This document shows positions 51,537-60,829 of a stretch of 64,000 nt of DNA, in pieces. Origin of the DNA: Burkholderiales bacterium. Lineage in GTDB: Bacteria; Pseudomonadota; Gammaproteobacteria; Burkholderiales; Burkholderiaceae_C. The position numbers were made by a program, and so were the translations under genes. Positions within the stretch are counted from its first letter, which is position 1, and each line of letters starts with the position of its first letter. The stretch is taken from contig JAGWTU010000024.1 in assembly GCA_028868825.1 (NCBI GenBank), positions 1 to 64,000 on the forward strand, given 5' to 3'. Below the pieces are notes generated by a model. It worked only from the letters and a program-made list of their open reading frames with translations. It ran no database searches and had not been told where the DNA came from.

Positions 51537-52423
51537 GGCTGTCCCAGCGCGCCGCGCACGCTGCCGTCGGCGGCGGCGAGGCGGCGCTCGGCCGCGGGCG
51601 CGTCGACGCCCTGCATCAGCATCACGATGGCGACCTTGACGCGGCCGCCGCCGGCGTCGAGCGCGGCCTGCGCGCGCAGCGCGTCGGCGCCGCTGGCCCC
51701 CATCGTCAGCCGCAGCGCGCGCCGCACGAGCTTGGCGTTGGTCGCGCGCAGGTCGACCATCAGGTTGCCGTGCACCTTGTGCAGGCCGACCATCAGCGCG
51801 CTGCTCAGCGTGTTCAGCGCGATCTTCTGCGCCGTGCCGGCCTTCAGCCGCGTGCTGCCCGAGATCAGCTCGGGCCCGGTGTCGAGCAGCACGCCGATGT
51901 CGCCGGCCGCCAGCAGCGGCGCGCCCGGGTTGTTGGCGATGGCGATGACGAGCGCGCCGGCGCGCCGCGCCGCCGCCGCGACGCCGAGCGCATAGGGCGT
52001 GGCCCCCGAGGCGGCGAGCACGATGACGACGTCGAGCGTCGTCGGCGCCAGCGCATCGAGGTCGGTCGCGCCGCCCGCCGCATCGTCCTCGGCGCCCTCG
52101 ACGGCGACGAACATCGCGCCATCGCCGCCGGCCAGCAGCGCCGGCGCGCGTTCGCGCGGCCACGAGAACGTCGGCCCGAGCTCGACGCTGTCGAGCACGC
52201 CGAGACGGCCGCTGGTGCCGGCACCGGCGTAGACGAGGCGGCCGCCGGCGCGCAGCCGCGGCAGCGCGGCGTCGACGGCGTGCGCGAGCTGCGGCGCCGC
52301 CGCCGCCACCGCCTGCGCCGCCAGCGCCTGGTCGGCGACGAAGGCGGCGACGAGGTCGGCGCTGGCGTAGCGGTCGAGGTCGGCGTGATCCGGATGGGCT
52401 TGTTCGGTGCGCAGCGTCGTCAT
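51533..52423 (-). CDS. murQ: N-acetylmuramic acid 6-phosphate etherase
   Basis: 296 residues, SIS fold. MTTLRTEQAHPDHADLDRYA is the normal MurQ start; YAGAGTSGRLGVLDSVELGP carries the sugar-phosphate loop and the first catalytic Glu, and AVEGAEDDAAGG the second. LKAGTAQKIALNTLSSALMV and KVHGNLMVDLRATNAKL are strongly conserved. MurQ splits MurNAc-6-P to GlcNAc-6-P and D-lactate. It overlaps both neighbours by four bases. No MurNAc kinase (AnmK) or PTS importer is in the window, so MurNAc-6-P formation must depend on genes elsewhere. Confidence 0.95.
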   Translation of the reverse strand: MTTLRTEQAHPDHADLDRYASADLVAAFVADQALAAQAVAAAAPQLAHAVDAALPRLRAGGRLVYAGAGTSGRLGVLDSVELGPTFSWPRERAPALLAGGDGAMFVAVEGAEDDAAGGATDLDALAPTTLDVVIVLAASGATPYALGVAAAARRAGALVIAIANNPGAPLLAAGDIGVLLDTGPELISGSTRLKAGTAQKIALNTLSSALMVGLHKVHGNLMVDLRATNAKLVRRALRLTMGASGADALRAQAALDAGGGRVKVAIVMLMQGVDAPAAERRLAAADGSVRGALGQP

Positions 52424-53946
52424 GGCAGATGCAGGGTGGCGGGGGGGCCGAGCCGGCCGTAGCGGTCGACGGCGGCGACGGCCACAGTGTCGGCGTTTTC
52501 GACATCGAACGGCGCCGGCGTCGGCGCGCCGAGCGCCGGCAGCAGCGCCGAGCGCCAGACCCCGCTGCGGCGGCGCCAGACGACCCAATGCGCCGGCGCC
52601 AGCGCGCCGCCGGCGATGGGCCCGCCGGCGATGGACATCTGCGCGCCCTGGCGCCGCAGCGTCGGCGGTGCGGGCAGCGGCTCGGTGCCGGCGAGCCAGG
52701 GCATCGCCGGCACCAGCGCCGGCTCGGCGTAGGGCCCCTGTTCGAGCGCGGTCGCCAGGCCGCCGCGGTCCTGCAGCAGCGCGATCATGCTGAAGAGGAT
52801 CTGGCCGTCGGCGCCGGCGCGCGTGCGCAGCAGCGCGATCTGGTCGAGCAGTTCGCGCGCCGGCCAGCGCGGCACCTGGCTGGCGTAGAGGCCGGGCCAG
52901 ATCGGGCGCCCGCGGGCGGCGGCGATCCAGCTGTCGAGCAATGGCGCAAAGGGCTGGCCGGGACTCGCGATCGGCCAGTACAGCTGCGGCGCGAGGTAGT
53001 CGACCCAACCCTCGGCCAGCCAATGCTCGACATCGGCGTAGAGCTTGTCGTACTGGCTGAAGCCGACGACAGCCGGCGGCCGCAGCTCGGGGCGGCCGAT
53101 GCCGAAGGGGCTGACGCCGAAGCGCACCCAGCGCTTGCGCCGGTGCACGGCCGCGCCAAGCTGGCGCACGAGCGCGTCGACGTTGGCGCGCCGCCAGTCG
53201 TCGCGCGCCAGGGAACCACCGCCGCCGAGATAGCGCGTGTACGACGCGTCGTCGGGAAACGGCAGGTCGTTGCCGGCGCCATCGGCCACCGGGTAGGGGT
53301 AGAAGTAGTCGTCGATCTGCACGCCGTCGACGTCGTAGCGCTGCACGACGTCGGCGACGACGGCCAGCGTCTGCGCCAGCGCCTCGGGCTCGCCGGGGTC
53401 GAACCAGAGCTGGTCGCCATAGGCGCGCGCGAGCTCGGGCCGGCGCAGCGCCAGGTGCGGCGGCGCCAGCGGCGATTTCGCCGACGAGGCGCGGGCGCGG
53501 TAGGGGTTGAACCAGGCATGCAGCTCGATGCCGCGCCGGTGCGCCTGCTCGATCCAGTACGCCAGCGGGTCCCAGCCACCCTCGGGCGCGCGGCCCTGGG
53601 TGCCGGTGAGGTATTCGCTCCAGGGTTCGAGTGCCGAGGGGTAGATCGCGTCGCCCGCCGGCCGCACCTGGAGCACGATGGCGTTGAGACCGGTGGCGCG
53701 GGCGCGGTCGAGCAGCGCGACGACCTCGGCGCGCAGCGCCGCCGGCGCGAGGCCGGGGCGGCTCGGCCAGTCGATGTTGGCCACCGTCGCGACCCAGGCA
53801 GCGCGGAACTCGCGCCGCGGCGGCGGCAGTTCGGGCGCGCCGGGCACGGGCGTAGGGCCGGGCGGCGGCCCCGGCGTCGGTGTCGGTGTCGAACAGGCGG
53901 CGAGCAGCAGCGCCGCACCGGCGCCGAGCCAGCGGCGACGCGTCAC
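52420..53946 (-). CDS. DigH-like glycosyl hydrolase lipoprotein (GHL10/DUF187)
   Basis: 508 residues. GTG 53946 gives MTRRRWLGAGAALLLAAC with lipobox LAAC and a Pro/Thr-rich linker. The barrel shows FRAAWVATVANIDWPSR, GLNAIVLQVRPAGDAIYPS, ELHAWFNPYRA, DVDGVQIDDYFYPYPV and WVDYLAPQLYWPIAS, all typical of the YngK/YddW group; ID-D is the likely catalytic acidic region. E. coli DigH (YddW) of this family cuts denuded peptidoglycan strands. The C-terminal part is a beta-rich domain. Stop overlaps the MurQ start (ATGA), so co-expression is expected. Start upstream of GTG is not supported by signal structure. Confidence 0.88.
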   Translation of the reverse strand: MTRRRWLGAGAALLLAACSTPTPTPGPPPGPTPVPGAPELPPPRREFRAAWVATVANIDWPSRPGLAPAALRAEVVALLDRARATGLNAIVLQVRPAGDAIYPSALEPWSEYLTGTQGRAPEGGWDPLAYWIEQAHRRGIELHAWFNPYRARASSAKSPLAPPHLALRRPELARAYGDQLWFDPGEPEALAQTLAVVADVVQRYDVDGVQIDDYFYPYPVADGAGNDLPFPDDASYTRYLGGGGSLARDDWRRANVDALVRQLGAAVHRRKRWVRFGVSPFGIGRPELRPPAVVGFSQYDKLYADVEHWLAEGWVDYLAPQLYWPIASPGQPFAPLLDSWIAAARGRPIWPGLYASQVPRWPARELLDQIALLRTRAGADGQILFSMIALLQDRGGLATALEQGPYAEPALVPAMPWLAGTEPLPAPPTLRRQGAQMSIAGGPIAGGALAPAHWVVWRRRSGVWRSALLPALGAPTPAPFDVENADTVAVAAVDRYGRLGPPATLHLP

Positions 53947-54120
53947 GGCAGCCGCTGCCGCGCGCGTCGCGTGGCGGCGACAAGCAGGAGGGCACAGGGC
54001 ATGGCGGCAATGGTAATCGGCGCCCCCATCGGCGCCCGATGGCGCTCGCGCGGCCGCAGACACCCCCATCCCGGCTAGGATGTCCCGGACCCTCGACGCG
54101 CTCGCAACCCCCCATCCCCG

Positions 54121-56715
54121 ATGTCGGCACTTCGCTTCCGGTTCCCGCGGCCCGACCGACGCCGGCTCACGCTCGCGCTCACGGTGACGCTGGCGCTGTT
54201 CCTGTTCGCCGCGATGCTGACCGACCTGGCAGGCCATGCCGGCACGCCGCCGCCGCACGCCCGACCGGCGGCGCTGGGCGCGCTGGCGCTCGGCCTGTCG
54301 GTGGTGGCCTGGCTCTACTGGCGCGGGCACGAGCGGGCGGCAGGCTATGCCCCGCTGCTGCTGACGCTGGCCTTCCCCTTCGTGTTCGACAGCCACGCCT
54401 TCATGCTGACCGGGCTGCCACAGGGTTTCTGGATGCCCTTCATCTTCGCCTTGGCGATCAGCCGCTGGCGCGTCGTCTGGCTGACGCTGGCGCTGGCGGT
54501 GCTGCTGTGCCGGATGACGTACCCGGGTGCGTTCGAACAGCCGCTGACGCTGGTCTTCGGTGCCATCGTCACCGTGGCGTTGTCCGCCGGTCGCTTGATG
54601 CAGGAGCGGCTGCTCATCGACACCGAGGCGGCGCATGCGGCCGGCCGCGCGTCCGAGCGCGCCGCGCAGGCCAGCCAGGCGCGGCTGGACGCCGCGCTGG
54701 CCAGCATGACCGACGCCGTGGGCATCGCCGACGCCGACGGCACGCTGGTCGAGACCAACGCCGCCTTCGCGACCTTCCACCGCTGCCCCGACAACGCCGC
54801 CGCGCGCCGCTGCCTCGCCGCCGACGCCGGGCTGCTCGAGGTCACCGACGCCGACGGCATGCCGGCGCCACCGGCGCAGCAGCCGCTGGCGCGCGCGCTG
54901 CGCGGCGAGACGGCCAGCGGCGCCGAGTACCGGCTGCACCGCCGCGACAGCGGCCAGACCTGGTACGGCAGCTACAGCTACGCGCCGATCCACGGCGACG
55001 ACGGCGCCATCGTCGGCGCCGTCGTCGCGGCGCGCGACATCACGCCGCAGAAGCAGGCGCTGCAGGCGCTCGAACAGGAGCAGGGCGCGCTCGAGGCGCT
55101 GGTCGGCCGGCGCACGGCCGAACTCGCGGCGGCGAACATCGAGCTCGCCGAGCGAGCCCACCAGGCCGAGGCGGCGACGCGCGCCAAGAGCGCCTTCCTC
55201 GCCAACATGAGCCACGAGATCCGCACGCCGATGAACGCCATCATCGGCCTCACCCACCTGATGGCGCGCGACGGCGCCGATGCGCTGCAGCAGGACCGGC
55301 TGCGCAAGATCGACAGCGCCGCGCACCACCTGCTGCAGGTCATCAACGACGTGCTCGACCTCTCGCGCATCGAGTCGGGCAAGCTGACGCTGGACGAGGC
55401 CGATTTCTCGCGCGACGAGCTGGTGCGGCGCGCGCTCGAGATCGTCGTCGATGCCGCGCAGGGCAAGGGGCTCGAGCTCGGCGTCGACTGCGCCGGTCTG
55501 CCCGAGCGCATGCGCGGCGACTCACGGCGGCTGGCGCAGGCGCTGATCAACCTGCTGAGCAATGCGGTGAAGTTCACCGACCAGGGTTCGGTCACGCTGC
55601 GCGGCGAGCTGCTCGCCGACGAGGGCGAGCGGCTGCTGCTGCGCTTCGAGGTCGGCGACACCGGCATCGGCATCGCGGCCGAACAGCAGTCCGCCCTCTT
55701 CAATGCCTTCGTGCAGGCCGACAGCTCGAACACGCGGCGCCAGGGCGGCAGCGGTCTCGGGCTGGCGCTGACGCGCCACCTCGCGACGTTGATGGGCGGC
55801 GAATGCGGCGTCGCCAGCGCCCCCGGCGCCGGCAGCCGCTTCTGGTTCACGGCGCGCGTCGGACGCGCGGCGGCCCCGGCGCACGCGCCGCAGCCGGCGC
55901 CATCCGGCGGCGCCGATGCCGCACCGCGCTGGCCGCGTCCGGCGCCCGACGCCGCGCTGGCCGAGCTGCGCCGCCGCCATGCCGGGCAGCGCGTCCTGCT
56001 GGCCGAGGACAACCCGATCAACCAGGAGGTGGCGCGCGAGCTGCTGCGCGGCGCCGGGCTCGAGGTCGACCTCGCCGCCGACGGCATCGAGGCCGTGGCC
56101 CGCGCCTTCGAGCGCGACTACGACCTCGTGCTGATGGACCTGCAGATGCCCGGCAAGGACGGCCTGACGGCGGCGCGCGAGATCCGCGCGCGGCTGCCGC
56201 TGCCGATCATCGCGGTCACCGCCAACGTGCTCGGCGACGACCGAAACGCCGCCACCGCCGCCGGCATGAACGACCATCTCGCCAAGCCGGTCGACCCGGC
56301 GCTGCTGTACGCGACGCTGCTGCGCTGGCTGCCGGTGCCGCCGGTGTCGGCGACGCCGCGGCCGCCGCGGCTCGACGCCATCGCCGGCCTGGACCTCGCG
56401 CTCGCGCTGCAGCATGTCGGCGGGCGCATGAGCAGCCTGTTGCCGGTGCTGCGCACCTTCGCCGGCCATTACGGCGCCGCCGGGCAGCGCCTGGTCGACG
56501 CCGACGGCGCCCTCGTTGCCGACTGGCGCGCGCGCTGCCACGCCCTGCGCGGCGCCTGCACGACGATAGGCGCCAACCTGATCGCGCTGCGCACGCGCGC
56601 GCTCGAGGACGACACCGCGGCGTCGCCCGCCGCCCTGGCCGCCGCCGCGCGGCGGCTGCAGGACGAGCTCGACACGCTGGTCGCCGATCTCGGTGCCGCG
56701 CTCGCCGCCGCCTGA
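54121..56715 (+). CDS. Hybrid sensor histidine kinase with receiver and Hpt
   Basis: 864 residues: about five N-terminal membrane helices (17-165), a coiled linker, a PAS domain (about 185-310), HisKA with His365 in [19 protein letters not shown], HATPase_c ([36 protein letters not shown]), a receiver (about 620-745) with Asp673 in LMDLQMPGKDGLTAA, and an Hpt domain with His807 in CHALRGACTTIGAN. The complete His-Asp-His chain implies an external phospho-receiver. It is divergent from the DigH-like gene over 174 bases. Its stop abuts the amidase stop (TGATCA), convergent, with zero bases between. Confidence 0.93.
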   Translation: MSALRFRFPRPDRRRLTLALTVTLALFLFAAMLTDLAGHAGTPPPHARPAALGALALGLSVVAWLYWRGHERAAGYAPLLLTLAFPFVFDSHAFMLTGLPQGFWMPFIFALAISRWRVVWLTLALAVLLCRMTYPGAFEQPLTLVFGAIVTVALSAGRLMQERLLIDTEAAHAAGRASERAAQASQARLDAALASMTDAVGIADADGTLVETNAAFATFHRCPDNAAARRCLAADAGLLEVTDADGMPAPPAQQPLARALRGETASGAEYRLHRRDSGQTWYGSYSYAPIHGDDGAIVGAVVAARDITPQKQALQALEQEQGALEALVGRRTAELAAANIELAERAHQAEAATRAKSAFLANMSHEIRTPMNAIIGLTHLMARDGADALQQDRLRKIDSAAHHLLQVINDVLDLSRIESGKLTLDEADFSRDELVRRALEIVVDAAQGKGLELGVDCAGLPERMRGDSRRLAQALINLLSNAVKFTDQGSVTLRGELLADEGERLLLRFEVGDTGIGIAAEQQSALFNAFVQADSSNTRRQGGSGLGLALTRHLATLMGGECGVASAPGAGSRFWFTARVGRAAAPAHAPQPAPSGGADAAPRWPRPAPDAALAELRRRHAGQRVLLAEDNPINQEVARELLRGAGLEVDLAADGIEAVARAFERDYDLVLMDLQMPGKDGLTAAREIRARLPLPIIAVTANVLGDDRNAATAAGMNDHLAKPVDPALLYATLLRWLPVPPVSATPRPPRLDAIAGLDLALALQHVGGRMSSLLPVLRTFAGHYGAAGQRLVDADGALVADWRARCHALRGACTTIGANLIALRTRALEDDTAASPAALAAAARRLQDELDTLVADLGAALAAA

Positions 56716-57582
56716 TCAGCCGGGCGGCGCCGACGCCGCGGCGGCCGGCGCGGGCGCCGGCAGCGGATGGTTGATGACGTCGAGCAGCGCCGCGGTCTCG
56801 GCATCGGGCACGCCGGCGTAGTTCGCCGGCCGGTAGCGCATCTGGAAATTCATCAGCACGCGTTGCGTCTGGTCGTCGAAGACGCCGGTGTTCTCGATCG
56901 CGTAGCCATGCGTCATCAGCTCGCGCTGATACCAGGCGGCGTCGGGCGGCTGCAGCGCGTAGGCGGCGCGCGCCGCCTCGACGCGCGCCGCATCGGGCAG
57001 CGGCGGCGTGATGCCGAGCTCGGCGAGCCGGCGCCAAGGGAACAGCGGGCCCGGGTCCTCCTTGTACGACGGCGAGACCTCGCCATGGCCGAGGATGCGG
57101 TCGGGGTGGATCTGGTGCCGCGCGACGATGTCCTTGACGAGGGGGATCAGCACATCGATCTGGTCGCTGCGGAAAGGCGCGTACAGGCGCTGCGCCGGCG
57201 GACCGTCGGGGGTGCCGGGCAGCGTGCCCGGGTTGACGATCTCGATGCCGATCGAACTCGAATTCAGCCGCTTGTTGTCCTGCCAGGCGCTCTTGCCCGA
57301 ATGCCAGGCGCGGCGGTTCTCGTCGACGAGGCGGTAGATGCGCGGCGGCGTCTCGTCGCTGACGAGGTAATGCGCCGACACCGGGCCCTGGGTGAGGATC
57401 TTCAGCGACGACGCGAAATCGCCGGCCGTGTAGTGCAGGACCAGGAACAGCACCCGGCTGTCCTGGCTCACGGCCGTGTATTCGGTGTCGATCGGCACGC
57501 CGCCGGGCGTGACGCTGGCGCAGCCGGCGAGCGCCAACACCGCAAGGAGGCCGACGCGGCGGACGAGTTCGATGGGTCTCAT
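56716..57582 (-). CDS. N-acetylmuramoyl-L-alanine amidase lipoprotein (AmiD-like)
   Basis: 288 residues: MRPIELVRRVGLLAVLALAG followed by CAS is a lipoprotein signal (LAGC). The Amidase_2 domain has VLHYTAGDF (zinc His), RAWHSGKSAW and GHGEVSPSYKEDPGPLFPW (zinc His and ligand-proximal residues). A C-terminal PG_binding_1 domain follows (about 205-265). AmiD-type enzymes cut the amide between MurNAc and the stem peptide. AGGAG lies seven bases before ATG 57582, a good ribosome binding site. The neighbour dacB is divergent over 68 bases. Confidence 0.92.
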   Translation of the reverse strand: MRPIELVRRVGLLAVLALAGCASVTPGGVPIDTEYTAVSQDSRVLFLVLHYTAGDFASSLKILTQGPVSAHYLVSDETPPRIYRLVDENRRAWHSGKSAWQDNKRLNSSSIGIEIVNPGTLPGTPDGPPAQRLYAPFRSDQIDVLIPLVKDIVARHQIHPDRILGHGEVSPSYKEDPGPLFPWRRLAELGITPPLPDAARVEAARAAYALQPPDAAWYQRELMTHGYAIENTGVFDDQTQRVLMNFQMRYRPANYAGVPDAETAALLDVINHPLPAPAPAAAASAPPG

Positions 57583-57650
57583 GGCGGGCTCCTGGGGGGC
57601 GCGGATGATGGAGATGGTGGCGGCCATTGTCGCGCCCCGACAATCGGCGC

Positions 57651-59123
57651 ATGAAACGCATCGCCCGCCTCACCCTGACCTGCCTGCTGGCGCTGGCCGC
57701 CGGCGCGGCCGCCGCCGACGACGCGCTGCCGCCGGCCGTGCTGCGCGCGCTCACCGCCGCCGGTGTCGCGCCTTCCTCGCTCGGCGCCGTGGCGCTGCCG
57801 CTGGAAGGCGGCGGCCGCCCCTGGCGCTGGCGCGCCGAGGTGCCGATGCAGCCGGCCTCGACGATGAAGATCGTCACCGCCGCCGTCGCGCTCGACCGCC
57901 TCGAGCCCGGCCAGCGCGGCAACACCGAGCTGCGCAGCGCGGCGCCGCTGCAGGGCGGCGTGCTCGCCGGCGACCTCGTGCTCAAGGGCGGTGCCGATCC
58001 CGACCTCAACGTGCCGCAGTTCTGGGCCCTGCTGCTCGACCTGCGCCAGCAGGGCATCACGACGATTGCCGGCGACCTCGTCGTCGACCGCACGCTGTTC
58101 CGGCCGGCGCGGCCCGACCTCGGCCTGCCGCCGTTCGACGAATCGCCCGAGTTCCCCTACAACGTCGTCCCCGACGCGCTCGACCTCAACTCGAGCCTGC
58201 TGACGATCGACCTCGAATCGGGTGCCGACGCCCTCGTCGCGACGCCGGTGCCGCCGCTGCCGGGGGTGACGATCGACAGCCGCATGGCGATCAGCACCAA
58301 GCCCTGCGCGGCCTGGGACGAGGACTGGAAGCCGGCGCAGGTGGAACGCGACGCCGCCGGCATCCGCATCGCGCTGCAGGGCGCCTTCCCGGCCGACTGC
58401 AAGCGCCGCGTCTGGCTGCAGCTGATCGACCGCCTCGACCTCGCCGACCAGCTCTTCCGCGCGCTGTGGAAGGACCTCGGCGGCACCTGGGCCGGCCATG
58501 CGCGCGAGGGCGCGGCGCCGGCCGATGCGCGGCTGCTCGCACGCCACGACGCGCGCAGCTGGGTCGAGCTGCTGCGGCCGATGCTCAAGACCTCGGACAA
58601 CCCGACGACGCGGCTGCTCTACCTGACGCTGGGCGTGCCGGCGATGGCCGCCGACCCCGCGACGCCGACGACAGCGCTCGCCGCGGCCGAGGTGCGGCGC
58701 TGGTTCGCCGAGCAGCACATCGATGCGCGCGGGCTCGTGCTCGACAACGGCTCCGGGCTATCGCGCAGCGAACGCATCACGCCGCTGCAGCTGGCGCGCG
58801 TGCTCGAGGCCGTGCACGCCGGTCCGCATGGTCCGGACCTCGCGGCCGCGCTGCCGGTGGCGGGCATCGACGGCACGCTCAAGCGCCGCTTGCAGGACGG
58901 CCCGGCGACGGGCTGGGCGCGGCTGAAGACCGGCTCGCTGCGCAACGCCACGGCGATCGCCGGCTACTTGCGCGACGGCCGCGGGCGACGCTGGGTGCTG
59001 GTGGCGTTCGTCAACGACGACAACGCCGGCCGCGCGCGGCCGGCGCTGGACGCCCTCGTCGACAGCTTCGCGCGCCGGGGACCGCAACGCGGCGCGACGC
59101 GCGCGACGCCGCGGCGGCGCTAG
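57651..59123 (+). CDS. dacB: D-alanyl-D-alanine carboxypeptidase/endopeptidase PBP4
   Basis: 490 residues, S13 family. MKRIARLTLTCLLALAAGAA with AAA before DD is a cleaved signal. The active site triad is PASTMK (SxxK, Ser70 and Lys73), SDNPTTR (SxN) and KTGSL (KTG). An in-frame insert with LVLKGGADPDLNVPQFW is typical of PBP4. It trims the D-Ala and opens 4-3 cross-links in the periplasm. The start at 57651 avoids an upstream non-signal extension. Convergent with gshA over 16 bases. Confidence 0.95.
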   Translation: MKRIARLTLTCLLALAAGAAAADDALPPAVLRALTAAGVAPSSLGAVALPLEGGGRPWRWRAEVPMQPASTMKIVTAAVALDRLEPGQRGNTELRSAAPLQGGVLAGDLVLKGGADPDLNVPQFWALLLDLRQQGITTIAGDLVVDRTLFRPARPDLGLPPFDESPEFPYNVVPDALDLNSSLLTIDLESGADALVATPVPPLPGVTIDSRMAISTKPCAAWDEDWKPAQVERDAAGIRIALQGAFPADCKRRVWLQLIDRLDLADQLFRALWKDLGGTWAGHAREGAAPADARLLARHDARSWVELLRPMLKTSDNPTTRLLYLTLGVPAMAADPATPTTALAAAEVRRWFAEQHIDARGLVLDNGSGLSRSERITPLQLARVLEAVHAGPHGPDLAAALPVAGIDGTLKRRLQDGPATGWARLKTGSLRNATAIAGYLRDGRGRRWVLVAFVNDDNAGRARPALDALVDSFARRGPQRGATRATPRRR

Positions 59124-59139
59124 CCGCGTCGTTCCTGCG

Positions 59140-60678
59140 CTAGGCCGGCACGCGCAGCTCGAGCCCCTCGGGCGCCAGATAGGCGAGGCGGAAGGTCTCG
59201 AAGTCGACCGTGTCGGCCTGTTCGATGGCGCGCGCCGCGGCCACCGATGCGCGCGCCTCGGACTCGAAGGCGGCCTGCCGCGCCTGGCTCCAGGGCAGGC
59301 CGACGAGGTGGTTGCGTACCTGTTCGGACTGCGCGCGGCCGATCTCGACATGCGAGCCGCCGAAGTCGCGCGCCATCGTCGCGAGCAGCCGCGCCGAGGG
59401 CAGCGTCGCCGGCGCATCGAGCGCCGCGCGCGCCGCCGCCAGCGCCTGCGCGTGCAGCGTGCCGCCCTGCACGGCGTCGAGCCGCGCGGCAATCGGGTCG
59501 CATTGCGCCAGCAGCTCGGCCGCCCAGTCGACGAGCGCGACCTCGGCGCCGCCGCGCTCCAGGCGCAGCCCCGGCTCGCGGCCGTAGGCCGCCGTGCGAT
59601 GCTGGTTGCGGCCGAGCGCGGCGATCTCGTCGGGGCTGTCGAGGGGGCTGTCGCTGAGCAGGCAGTGCAGCAGGAAGACGTCGATGAAGCGCATCGTCTG
59701 CGCCCGGATGCCGACCGGCACCTCGGGGTCGAGGTCCATGCAGCGCACCTCGATGTACTCGACGCCGCGCTCGCGCAGCGCGTGCAGCGGGCGCTCGCCG
59801 CTGCGGATCACGCGCTTGGGGCGGATCGTGCCGTAGAACTCGTTCTCGATCTGCAGCAGCGTCGTCGCAAGCTGGTTGTATTCGCCGCCGAGGTTGCGCA
59901 CGCCGATCGCCTCGTACGGCGCATAGGGCTGGGTCAGCGCACCCTCGAGCGTGCGGGCATAGCTCTCGAGGCTGTTGTAGCTGACGGCCAGCGAGGCCTG
60001 GGCCTCGCTCTGGTAGCCGAGCCGGCCCATGCGCAGCGAGGTCGCATGCGGGCGGTACAGCGTGCCGGGCGCGAGCTCGATCAGGCCATGGTCGCGACCG
60101 GCGACGAAGCTCGCGCACACCGCCGGGCTGGCGCCGAACAGCCACAGCAGCAGGAACGAATGGCGGCGGAAATTGCGGATCAGCGCGAAATGCTCGTCGT
60201 TCGACAGTCCCGGCAGCGACCAGTTGTAGTGCAGGCCCGAGATCGTCTGCATGCGCCGCCCGTAGCGGTGCGCCAGGCCCATGCGGTAGACGCTCTTGGC
60301 GCGGCCGATGTTGCTGCGGCCGTAGCTGCCGATCGGGATGTTCTCGTCGGGCGGCAGCGCGCAGGGCATGCTCGAGACCCACATGCGCTCACCGTGGCAG
60401 GCGTCGTCGAGCGTGCGCGCGACGTACTGGTGCAGCTCGGTCAGCTCGTCGAGGCAGCCGTCGACGCTGGCGTGCACGCCGGTGATGAGTTCGAGCTGGC
60501 TTTCGCTGTAGTCGGTCGTGATGCGCGCGTGCGTGAGCGGCGAACCGAGCCGTGAAGGATGCGGCGTGAGCGCCAGCGCGCCGCTCGGGAGTGAGCGCAG
60601 GCTCTCGCGTTCGATGCCGCGCCGCATGCCGCGCAGGCGATCGACGCCGAGGCTGTTCAAGCGTTCCCCCGGGCTCAT
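59140..60678 (-). CDS. gshA: Glutamate-cysteine ligase
   Basis: 512 residues, class I GshA. Motifs: MRRGIERESLRSLPSGALA, TTDYSESQLELITG (active Glu), CALPPDENIPIGSYGRSNIG, SGLHYNWSLPGLSND, IELAPGTLYRPHATSLRMGR and YIEVRCMDLDPEVPVGI. It makes gamma-glutamylcysteine, the first step of glutathione synthesis. The length and order match the E. coli-type enzyme. No gshB partner is visible in the window. ATG 60678; divergent from a small lipoprotein gene over 151 bases. Confidence 0.96.
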   Translation of the reverse strand: MSPGERLNSLGVDRLRGMRRGIERESLRSLPSGALALTPHPSRLGSPLTHARITTDYSESQLELITGVHASVDGCLDELTELHQYVARTLDDACHGERMWVSSMPCALPPDENIPIGSYGRSNIGRAKSVYRMGLAHRYGRRMQTISGLHYNWSLPGLSNDEHFALIRNFRRHSFLLLWLFGASPAVCASFVAGRDHGLIELAPGTLYRPHATSLRMGRLGYQSEAQASLAVSYNSLESYARTLEGALTQPYAPYEAIGVRNLGGEYNQLATTLLQIENEFYGTIRPKRVIRSGERPLHALRERGVEYIEVRCMDLDPEVPVGIRAQTMRFIDVFLLHCLLSDSPLDSPDEIAALGRNQHRTAAYGREPGLRLERGGAEVALVDWAAELLAQCDPIAARLDAVQGGTLHAQALAAARAALDAPATLPSARLLATMARDFGGSHVEIGRAQSEQVRNHLVGLPWSQARQAAFESEARASVAAARAIEQADTVDFETFRLAYLAPEGLELRVPA

Positions 60679-60829
60679 GCCGAGACTCGTTCTGGTTTCA
60701 TGGGCGCAAGGTTAAAGGCTGGCGGTCATTCGCGCTGTGACGGGGCCATGACGGGCGCGCCGGCGGCATGCGGCGCGCGGCGGAGGTGGTGATTAGACTC
60801 GACGCCTCGCGTCCCCCACGGAGCCCGCC

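Noticed and set aside
17650..55300. Near-identical DNA at the HisKA regions of the three kinases as a repeat element
   Set aside because: The similarity is limited to conserved protein motifs ([15 protein letters not shown]) and does not extend to flanks, so it is paralogy, not a mobile or recombination repeat.
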